DNA of 37,431 nt from the NCBI GenBank assembly GCA_937898635.1, contig CALEJW010000007.1:1-37431 (forward strand), in the 5' to 3' direction. Source of the stretch: an uncultured Pseudomonadota bacterium (lineage in GTDB: Bacteria; Pseudomonadota; Gammaproteobacteria; Burkholderiales; Usitatibacteraceae). The position numbers and the translations under genes are program-made. The notes under the pieces were generated by a model, which worked only from the letters and a program-made list of their open reading frames with translations, searched no databases and was not told where the DNA came from. This document shows positions 16,347 through 23,387 of this stretch, piece by piece (position 1 is the first letter of the stretch; every line of letters starts with the position of its first letter).

Positions 16347-17819
16347 ATGACCGCCGCGATCCTCCACGTGACCAGCCTCTTCGGCGGCGGCGTGGACCGG
16401 CACGTGCGCGATCTCGTGCGCACCATCCCGCGCGAGCACTACCTCTGGCACGCGGGCGACGGCGTGGACGTGATCGAGGAGCCGCGCGCGGGCCGCTTCC
16501 ATCCCCTCGCCCCCGAGGCCACGGGAGCGCGCGCGGACCGCCTCGCCGCGTGGCTGAAGGCGAGGCGCATCGGCCTCGTGCACCTGCACCAGCTCACGCG
16601 CGCGCCGCGGGAGCGCAGCGACTGGGCCTGCGAGGCGCTCGGCGTGCCGCGAATCGCGACGCTGCACGACATCCTGTTCCTCAATCCCGGCGCTTTCGCC
16701 GCCGCCGACCCGCTCGCGCCGGACGCCGCCTGGCTCGCCGAAACCTCGCGGACCCTTCGCGACTCGCGCGCGGTGCTCGCGCCGTCGCGCTGGCTCGCGC
16801 AACTCGCGTCGCGGCAGGTGCCCGGGCTGGAAGTCGAGGTCGTCCCCAACGGGAGCGAGCCCCCGGCTCCCGATGCGCTCGTCGCCCCCCGCGCGGAATT
16901 CGCGCGCCACCGTCCGGCGCGCGTGGTCGCCCTCCTCGGCGCCCTGGGTCCGCACAAGGGAAGCGAGCTCGTGGAGGAGATCGCCGCCCGCCTCGAAGGC
17001 AGCGACATCGCGCTCGCCGTGATCGGCTACCTCGACCGCCAGCTCCACCCCGGCTGGCGAATCCCGGGCCGGCTCTTCGTCCACGGCGCCTACGCGGAAG
17101 GCGACGCGCCGGGGCTCTTGCGCGGCTACGGCGCCTGCCTCGCGTTGCTGCCCAATGCCGTGCCGGAGAGCTTCAGCTACGCGCTCTCGGACGCGTGGGC
17201 CGCGGGCGTGCCCGTGCTGGCCGCGCCGCGCGGCGCGCTCGCCGAGCGCATCGGTGACCACGGCGGCGGCTGGCTCCTGCCGCAGGACTTCGACGCGGAT
17301 CAAATCGCCCGCGAGATCCGCGCGCTGGCCGGCGGCGAGCGCGAGGCGGAAAGGGCGCGCGTACAATCCCTGCTCGCGCAACCCGACCCCGCGCGCATCC
17401 CGCCCCTGGCCGCCATGACCCGTTCCCTCGACGCCTTCTACGCGCGCTTCGGCATCGACGCGTCCGCGCCCGGCGCGGCGGACGGGGCGGCGATCGAGTC
17501 CCTCGTCGCGAGGAACCTCGACGGGACGCTCTTCCGCGTGGAGCTGGTGCGGCTCTGCGACGAGCTCGCGCAGACCCTCGCGGCGCTGGAGGACACGAAG
17601 GCGCGCGCGCAGGCCTTCGAAACGGAAGCGCGCGGCTGGATCGCCAAGCTCGAGGCGGACGTGCGCGCGGTGCAGGGCGAGCTCGCGGCCGCGGTGCAGG
17701 CGCGCGACGCGCTCGAGCGCGAGGCGGACCTCCTGCGCCTGAACAAGGAGGCGCTCGAGCGCCTGCCCTCGCCACTGCGCCGCCTGCTCCTGAAGCTCGC
17801 GTTCAATGCCCGACGTTGA
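16347..17819 (+). CDS. GT4-family glycosyltransferase with C-terminal coiled coil
   Basis: A retaining GT-B glycosyltransferase, likely cytosolic and membrane-associated, for surface glycan assembly. Of 490 residues, 1-360 form the two Rossmann halves: N-terminal LHVTSLFGGGVDRHVRDL, the linker region VVPNGSEPP, the donor-site GALGPHKGSE (K204), and PESFSYALSDAWAAGVPVLA at 273-292. The family EX7E donor motif is here E274-X7-D282, with Asp replacing the second Glu. Residues about 385-470 are a heptad-like coiled coil, and the tail ends with the basic amphipathic LRRLLLKLAFNARR. The 3' end overlaps the next gene by 14 bases. UDP-glucose is a possible donor, but sugar and linkage cannot be read from sequence. 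Confidence 0.9.
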   Translation: MTAAILHVTSLFGGGVDRHVRDLVRTIPREHYLWHAGDGVDVIEEPRAGRFHPLAPEATGARADRLAAWLKARRIGLVHLHQLTRAPRERSDWACEALGVPRIATLHDILFLNPGAFAAADPLAPDAAWLAETSRTLRDSRAVLAPSRWLAQLASRQVPGLEVEVVPNGSEPPAPDALVAPRAEFARHRPARVVALLGALGPHKGSELVEEIAARLEGSDIALAVIGYLDRQLHPGWRIPGRLFVHGAYAEGDAPGLLRGYGACLALLPNAVPESFSYALSDAWAAGVPVLAAPRGALAERIGDHGGGWLLPQDFDADQIAREIRALAGGEREAERARVQSLLAQPDPARIPPLAAMTRSLDAFYARFGIDASAPGAADGAAIESLVARNLDGTLFRVELVRLCDELAQTLAALEDTKARAQAFETEARGWIAKLEADVRAVQGELAAAVQARDALEREADLLRLNKEALERLPSPLRRLLLKLAFNARR

Positions 17820-19632
17820 CCTGAGCGTCGTCACCTACCGGCCCGAGCCCGGGCTCCTCGCCAGCCTCTTCGAAAGCCTCGCGGAAGCCGCGCCCGCGCT
17901 CAGCCTGAACCTCTTCGTCCAGGACAACAGCCCCGAGCCGGACACGGCGGAAGCGATCGCCGCGATGCCCGCGCTCGCCAGCGGCGCCTTCGCGAAGGTC
18001 GACGTGCAGCGCTCCGGGCGCAACCTCGGCTTCGGCCGCGGCCACAACGCCAACGCGCGGCGCGGCCACGCGCCCTGGATCCTCGTGGTGAACCAGGACT
18101 GCATCGCCGAGCCCGGCGCGCTCGAGCGCCTGGTCGCGACCGCGGAAGGAGACGACGCGAAGGTCGCCGCGTGGGAGATGCGCCAGATCCCCTACGAGCA
18201 CCCCAAGGCCTACGACCCCGCCACGCTCGACTCGCCCTGGGTGAGCGGCGCGGCCACGCTTTTCCGCCGCGAGGCCTTCGACGCCGCGGGCGGCTTCGAC
18301 GAGGCGATCTTCATGTACGGGGAGGACGTGGACCTCTCCTGGCGCCTGCGGGCGAAGGGCTGGCGACTCACCTACCAGCCGAAGTGCGCGATCGTGCACC
18401 GCACCTACAAGGAGGCGGGCGAGGTGAAGCCGATGCAGGTCTTCGGCGGCGTGCGCACGAACCTGGGGCTGCGCTTCCGGTTCGGCAGCCTCGCGCGCAT
18501 TGCCCAGGGCTTCACGATGCTCGCCGCGGAAATCCTCACCCCACGCTCCTTCCCGGGGCGACGGCGCGGGCTCGCCGCAGCCGGACTGAAGGCCATCGCG
18601 CGTGCGCCCCATTTCCTCCTGTCGCGCGTCGCAGCCACGAAGGATTTCCGCCCGCAGTTCTCGGGGTGGGGCTACGAGACGCGGCGCGACGGCGCGTTCC
18701 ACGCCTTCGCCTCGCGGCGCGAGCATCCCGGCGAGCCGATGCCGAAAGTCTCCGTCCTCATCCGCACGATGGGCCGCCCCGCGTGGCTGCGGCAGGCGCT
18801 CGCCTCCTGCGCGAACCAGACCCACGGGAACCTGGAAGTGGTGGTGGTCGAGGACGGGCCGCCCGACTCGCGCCCGATCGTGGACGCGTTCCGCGACCGG
18901 CTCGAGATCCGCTACGAGGCCACGGGCGAGAAGGCGGGCCGCGCCCGCGCCGGCAACCGCGCGCTGGCGCTCGCCACCGGCGAGTGGCTCAACTTCCTCG
19001 ACGACGACGACGTCTTCTTCGCCGACCACGTGGAGGTGCTGCTCGCCGCCGCGATCGCCGCCGGGACGAAGGGCGCCTACGGCCTCGCCTGGGAGACGCG
19101 CACGCACGTGCACGACCGCGACCGCGCCGAGTACGATGAGACGATGCACGCGACCGTCCACCGCCAGCCCTTCGACCGCCTCACGCTCTGGCACCACAAC
19201 TACCTGCCCATCCAGGCGGTGCTCTTCCACCGTTCGCTCTACGAGCGCCACGGCGGCTTCGCCGAGGACATGGACCAGCTCGAGGACTGGAACCTGTGGA
19301 CGCGCTACACGCTGGAGGACGACCTCCTGCTGGTCGAGAAGACCACCTCCAAGTACCGCGTGCCGGCCGACACGCGCGGGGCCGCGGAGCGCCAGGCGCT
19401 CCTCGACCGCGCCTACCGCGACGCCCGCGCGCGCCAGGACGCGCTGCGCGTCACGATGAGCCCGCGGGCGATTTCCGAGATGGCCGAGAACTACGCGCGG
19501 ACCCAGGCGCTCATGCTCGTCACGCGGGAGGACGTGCGCCGGCTCGTGCGCTCTTCCAGCGTGCTCTCGCGGCTCGCGTCCTGGCGCCGTCCGGTGGTGG
19601 ACCGCCTGAGGCGGCGGGGATGGCTGCGGTGA
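17806..19632 (+). CDS. Tandem-domain GT2-family glycosyltransferase
   Basis: A 608-residue protein with two GT-A (GT2) domains, which may add two successive sugars. Domain 1 (about 1-280) begins DLSVVTYRPEPGLL and has the rhamnosyltransferase-like FVQDNSPEP, LVVNQDC (metal site around D98), GGFDEAIFMYGEDVDLSWR and IVHRTYK. Domain 2 (about 313-540) begins PKVSVLIRTMGRPAWLR and has VVVEDGPPDS, the acidic stretch FLDDDDVFF (398-405) as the metal site, and a late acidic EDWNLWTRY. The last 65 residues are helical and basic. The ATG at 17806 lies within the end of the upstream GT4 gene, and the end overlaps the downstream methyltransferase by 13 bases, so all three are almost certainly one operon. 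Acceptor and sugars are unknown. Confidence 0.9.
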   Translation: MPDVDLSVVTYRPEPGLLASLFESLAEAAPALSLNLFVQDNSPEPDTAEAIAAMPALASGAFAKVDVQRSGRNLGFGRGHNANARRGHAPWILVVNQDCIAEPGALERLVATAEGDDAKVAAWEMRQIPYEHPKAYDPATLDSPWVSGAATLFRREAFDAAGGFDEAIFMYGEDVDLSWRLRAKGWRLTYQPKCAIVHRTYKEAGEVKPMQVFGGVRTNLGLRFRFGSLARIAQGFTMLAAEILTPRSFPGRRRGLAAAGLKAIARAPHFLLSRVAATKDFRPQFSGWGYETRRDGAFHAFASRREHPGEPMPKVSVLIRTMGRPAWLRQALASCANQTHGNLEVVVVEDGPPDSRPIVDAFRDRLEIRYEATGEKAGRARAGNRALALATGEWLNFLDDDDVFFADHVEVLLAAAIAAGTKGAYGLAWETRTHVHDRDRAEYDETMHATVHRQPFDRLTLWHHNYLPIQAVLFHRSLYERHGGFAEDMDQLEDWNLWTRYTLEDDLLLVEKTTSKYRVPADTRGAAERQALLDRAYRDARARQDALRVTMSPRAISEMAENYARTQALMLVTREDVRRLVRSSSVLSRLASWRRPVVDRLRRRGWLR

Positions 19633-20666
19633 GCGGCGGGCTCGAGTTCACCGGCGAGCGCTTCGTCCCCGGCACCCGAGGCGAGATCTGGGTCGAGCAC
19701 TGGCACCGCTACCACTTCGCCGCCCGCTTCGCCTCCGGCAAGCGCGTGGTGGACGCGGCCTGCGGCGAGGGCTACGGATCCGCGCTCCTCGCGCGTACGG
19801 CGGCGAGCGTCACCGGCGCCGACATCTCCGCGGCGGCGATCGCCCACGCGCGAGCGGCTTACGCGGGCATCGCGAACCTCGCCTTCGCCGAGGCCCCGTG
19901 CGCGAAGCTGCCGCTGGAGGACGGCTCGGCGGACCTCTTCGTCTCCTTCGAGACCGTGGAGCACGTCGCGGAGCAGGAGGATTTCCTCGCCGAGGTCTCC
20001 CGCGTGCTGGCCTTCGACGGGCTGCTGCTGCTCTCCTGCCCCAACAAGCGCGAGTACAGCGACCGGCGCGGCTTCCGGAACGAGTTCCACGTGAAGGAGC
20101 TCTACCGCGAGGAGCTGGAGGCGCTCGTCTCGCGCCGCTTCAGGCACCTGCGCTGGTACGGCCAGCGGCCGAGCTTCTTCTCGGTGATCGCCCCGGAGCC
20201 GCACGCCGAGACCGGGCACCTCGTGGAAGTGTCGGAAGCCATGCCGGCGGAAGCCACGCCCGCGCTCGCCGAGCCGCTCTACTTCCTCGTCGCCGCGAGC
20301 CGCTCGGCGGCGACGCTGGGGATGCTCCCGGCGACGCTTTCCGTGCTCTCGGACCGCGACGACTGGGCGCACCGCGACTACGAGAAGGTCATGGGCGATC
20401 TCGGCGTGGCCGGGAAGCAGCTGGAGACCCTCGCGAAGCAGGCGGCGGAACTGGCGGCCGCCCGCGAGGAGGCCATGAAGTCGCGCGACGAGGCGCTCGC
20501 CTGGGCCGGGCAGCTGGAGAGCCGGCTCGCGCAGGCCGAGCGCACGGTCTCGGAGCAGTCGCGCGCGATCGCCGAGCGCGACGGCGAGATCGCGCGCCGG
20601 GGCGGGCTGCGCTGGTGGCTGCGCCTGCCCTTCGAGCGGTTCTTCGGGCGCTCGCGCAAGCGCTAG
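19620..20666 (+). CDS. SAM-dependent methyltransferase with C-terminal coiled coil
   Basis: A class I methyltransferase, 348 residues. The N-terminal segment LEFTGERFVPGTRGEIWVEH is typical of methyltransferases in O-antigen and glycan clusters. SAM motif I is VVDAACGEGYG (43-53), with the acidic residue after beta-2 in TGADIS and a late motif in LLLLSCPNKREY. After the catalytic domain (to about 255), residues about 265-330 form a charged coiled coil. The protein ends with a basic, Trp/Phe-rich tail (WWLRLPFERFFGRSRKR) that could bind membrane. ATG 19620 overlaps the upstream GT2 gene; GTG 19629 is an alternative start. A chain-terminating role like that of the coiled-coil methyltransferase WbdD is inference from architecture only. 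Confidence 0.88.
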   Translation: MAAVSGGLEFTGERFVPGTRGEIWVEHWHRYHFAARFASGKRVVDAACGEGYGSALLARTAASVTGADISAAAIAHARAAYAGIANLAFAEAPCAKLPLEDGSADLFVSFETVEHVAEQEDFLAEVSRVLAFDGLLLLSCPNKREYSDRRGFRNEFHVKELYREELEALVSRRFRHLRWYGQRPSFFSVIAPEPHAETGHLVEVSEAMPAEATPALAEPLYFLVAASRSAATLGMLPATLSVLSDRDDWAHRDYEKVMGDLGVAGKQLETLAKQAAELAAAREEAMKSRDEALAWAGQLESRLAQAERTVSEQSRAIAERDGEIARRGGLRWWLRLPFERFFGRSRKR

Positions 20667-20682
20667 CGCCGCCCCGCTAGCG
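20661..20682. terminator. Stem-loop over the convergent methyltransferase / DUF928 stops
   Basis: The 8-base palindrome CGCTAGCG occurs twice (20661-20668 and 20675-20682) with CCGCCC between, forming a potential 8-bp stem and 6-base loop. Each copy contains the stop codon of one of the two convergent genes. There is no T-tract, so it may be a bidirectional Rho-type or roadblock structure rather than a canonical terminator. Confidence 0.4.
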
Positions 20683-21435
20683 ACGCTCCCACGCCGCGAT
20701 CTCCGCGAGGCCGACCTGCTCCAGGAGGTCCGCGCGCGCGGCGCGGGCGGCGCGCTCGCCCGAGGACGAGGCGATCTCCTCGCCCAGCGTCGCGAGCGCG
20801 TCGTACCAGAGGCCCGCCTCGGCGAGTACCGCGGCACGACGCGTTCCCGCGAGGCCGCGCAGGCGGGAGGCGAGCGCCGCCTCCGGCGCCACGCGGCGGA
20901 TGGCGCCACCGGCGAGGATGTCGGCGGAGCGCCCGTTCGGATCCGGGACGACCGCCACCGACCACTCGTAGTCCGTGCCCGTCTCGAGGCGCACGCCGTG
21001 CTCGCGCAACGAGAAGCGGTGGATGCCTTCCCGCCCCGCGCCCGACAGGACGACTTCCTTCACCGGCGCCACGGCCTTGCCGTCGATCAGGGTGAGCTCG
21101 ATGCGAACCGGCGAGGGACGCGAGATGAACCAGTAGAGGTCGGGCTGCGCCTCCTGGGTGAGCCCCACGTGGTCCGGCGCGAGCACGCCGACGTGAGGCG
21201 CCTTGTCGCCCGTCCCCCGGGACGCGCCGCCCACCCGGCGCTTCGGCGCGCCGCGCGCGGGCGGCTTGTAGGCCACGGCGGGCGCCGCGGGACTCGCCTG
21301 CGCCTTCTCCCCGGCTGCGGCAGCCGGCGGTGGAGAGTCGCGCTCCTTCGCGGGCTCGGGCGCCGCCTTCGGCGCCTGCGCGGCGGCCACGCCGATCCAG
21401 GCCGCCACGATCGCGATCGCCCATGGCGCATTCAT
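20677..21435 (-). CDS. Secreted DUF928-family protein
   Basis: Function unknown. The 252-residue protein has a signal peptide (about 1-19, cleavage before Q20), a low-complexity Pro/Ala/Lys linker (20-75), and then the DUF928 pattern. That pattern begins YKPPARGAPKRRVGGASRG, continues with GVLAPDHVGLTQEAQPDLYWFIS and a beta-rich RIELTLIDGKA, and includes LETGTDYEWSVAVVPDPNGRS followed by GAIRRV. The C-terminal helical part (about 195-252) contains LWYDALATLGEEIA. DUF928 proteins are, to my knowledge, found mostly in cyanobacteria next to CHAT, CHASE2 and two-partner-secretion genes, exactly as here. The ATG at 21435 overlaps the cyclase stop as ATGA and also has its own strong AAAGGAGG (21449-21442). 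It is the last gene of the five-gene operon. Confidence 0.85.
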   Translation of the reverse strand: MNAPWAIAIVAAWIGVAAAQAPKAAPEPAKERDSPPPAAAAGEKAQASPAAPAVAYKPPARGAPKRRVGGASRGTGDKAPHVGVLAPDHVGLTQEAQPDLYWFISRPSPVRIELTLIDGKAVAPVKEVVLSGAGREGIHRFSLREHGVRLETGTDYEWSVAVVPDPNGRSADILAGGAIRRVAPEAALASRLRGLAGTRRAAVLAEAGLWYDALATLGEEIASSSGERAARAARADLLEQVGLAEIAAWERR

Positions 21436-23387
21436 GAATCGCCTCCTTTCGCATCCCCGCCGGGCGGGTCGCCCGCCGGCGGCGAAAGCCGGTGGACACG
21501 CACCGGCACGTCCTTGCCCTTGAGCCTCACTTCCCCGATGGCCACCGCGTCGAGCGCCTCGCCCAGGCAGGCGAGCGTCGCGTCGCTCACGTGGATGCGC
21601 ACGAGCTCGCGCGCGTCCACCGGCGACTTGTCGAAGCCCTCGAGGCGCGAGGCGACGTTCACCGCGTCGCCGATCACCGTGTACTCCAGCCGCTCGGCGT
21701 TGCCGAAGCTGCCCGCCACCACCGGCCCGGTGTGGATGCCGACGCGCACGCGGATCTCCGGCAGGCCCTCGCGCCTCCAGCGCGCGTTGAGTCCCGCCAG
21801 CGCCGCGCGCATGGCGCGCGCGCAGGCGACCGCGGCGCGGGCGTCGGCGCGCTGCGCCTCGGCCGACTCGTGCGCGATCGGCACGCCGAAGACCGCCATC
21901 ACCGAGTCGCCCACGAACTTGTCCACCACGCCGCCGGACCGCGCGACCTCGGCGGCCATCGCGTTGAGGTAGTCGTCGAGCCACGCAGCGAGCGCCGCGG
22001 GCTCCAGGCGCTCCGAGATCGTCGTGAAGCCCTCGATGTCGCTGAAGAGCAGGGTGGCCACCAGGCGCCGCGGCATCGGCCGGCCGCTCGCGGAGAGCGT
22101 CTCCTCGCGCCGCGCCCACAGGTCCTCCGCGATGCTTCGCGGCACGTAGCGCGAGAAGAGCCCGAGCGCCGTGGCCCGCTGCTCGCTCTCGAATCGGGAG
22201 GCGTAGACCGCGGCGAGGAAGGCCCCCAGCGCCCAGGCGTAGAGCGCCGCCGCGACGGGCATCCAGGCCGGCACCGCCGCGAATGCCGCGAACGCGAGCG
22301 CCGCGAGCCCCGCCAGGCCGAGCGCCTGCACGCCGGCCGAGCGCCACCGGCCGCGGATCTTCCACCCGAGGACGGAGGCCGAGAGCGCGCAGGCGGCGAT
22401 CATCGCCTGCTCCGCCCATTCCGGCAGCACGCGCAGCGGGGGCTCTCCCTCCAGCGCCATGCGCACGAGCTGGTCCGCCGCCTCGCCGTGCACGACCACC
22501 CCGAACTGCGGCTCGCCGCTGCGGCGCGAAAGCGGCGTCGCGAGCTGGTCCTTCACGCTGTCGGCCACGATGCCCAGGAGCGCGATGCGCCCGGCGATCC
22601 GCTCGCGCGGCACGCGGCCCTCGAGGAGCTGGGTGAGCCGCACCGTCGGGAACGGCCGCCGGCCGAGGCGGTAGTCCAGCACGAACTGGAAGCCGGCCGC
22701 ATCGGCGCCCGCGTAGCCTCCGTCGTGGGCCTCGAAGGGGACGAAGGTCGCGCGTCCGAGCGCGAGGTGGGAAGGGTCGTCCTCGCCGGGACGCGGCGCG
22801 ATGCCTTCCCGCGCCAGGTGCCGAAGGGCGAGCAGCAGCGCGAGCGAGGGCAGCGTCTCGCCGCCGGCATCGGCGTAGAGCAGCCCGCGGCGCACCACGC
22901 CGCCGGGGTCGAGGGGGAAATCGGTGAAGCCGACGCGCCCGCTGCCCGCGAGCGCGGGCGGCCCGGGGATCGCCGTTCGCCCCGCCGTCGCGAGCTTCGC
23001 CGCGGCGATCACCGACTCGTCGCGAAGGGCCTGCGCGAGCTTCTCCTCGCCCGGCGGATAGGCGATGTCCCGGTACAGGTCGATCCCGATCGCGCTGGGC
23101 GCGGCCGCGCGAAGACGCAGAATCGCCTCGGCCAGCACCGCGTCGGCGAGCGGCCAGCCCCAGCGCAGGATGTCCGCGTCGTCCACGGCCACGATGGTCA
23201 CGTGGGAGTCCGCGGGCGCCGTGGGGCTCGCGCGCGCCGCGACCATCAGGTCGTAGGCGAGAAGTTCCTGGTGCTCGAGGGCGCCCGCCGCCCGCAAAGC
23301 CGCCACCGCGAGGTACGCGGCGGCGGCCACCGCCGCGATCGCGACGGCGGGCTTGCGCGCAAGGCGCCGGAGCGGGAGGGAAGTCAC
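21432..23387 (-). CDS. CHASE2-domain class III adenylate cyclase
   Basis: A membrane-bound sensor that would make cAMP. Of 651 residues, a first membrane helix (about 13-33) is followed by a periplasmic CHASE2 domain (about 40-320, with VTIVAVDDADILRWGWPL and GVVVHGEAADQLVRMAL). Three further membrane helices follow (about 326-345, 352-372, 376-396), then a cytosolic cyclase domain (about 440-635). Catalytic residues are complete: metal-binding D450 (FSDIEGFT) and D494 (VGDSVMAVF), purine-selecting K490 and D574 (a Lys/Asp pair points to ATP, not GTP), and transition-state N577 and R581. The start is GTG 23387, overlapping the CHAT-gene stop as GTGA. Ligand unknown; the operon suggests an envelope signal linked to the exoprotein system. 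Confidence 0.92.
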   Translation of the reverse strand: MTSLPLRRLARKPAVAIAAVAAAAYLAVAALRAAGALEHQELLAYDLMVAARASPTAPADSHVTIVAVDDADILRWGWPLADAVLAEAILRLRAAAPSAIGIDLYRDIAYPPGEEKLAQALRDESVIAAAKLATAGRTAIPGPPALAGSGRVGFTDFPLDPGGVVRRGLLYADAGGETLPSLALLLALRHLAREGIAPRPGEDDPSHLALGRATFVPFEAHDGGYAGADAAGFQFVLDYRLGRRPFPTVRLTQLLEGRVPRERIAGRIALLGIVADSVKDQLATPLSRRSGEPQFGVVVHGEAADQLVRMALEGEPPLRVLPEWAEQAMIAACALSASVLGWKIRGRWRSAGVQALGLAGLAALAFAAFAAVPAWMPVAAALYAWALGAFLAAVYASRFESEQRATALGLFSRYVPRSIAEDLWARREETLSASGRPMPRRLVATLLFSDIEGFTTISERLEPAALAAWLDDYLNAMAAEVARSGGVVDKFVGDSVMAVFGVPIAHESAEAQRADARAAVACARAMRAALAGLNARWRREGLPEIRVRVGIHTGPVVAGSFGNAERLEYTVIGDAVNVASRLEGFDKSPVDARELVRIHVSDATLACLGEALDAVAIGEVRLKGKDVPVRVHRLSPPAGDPPGGDAKGGDS

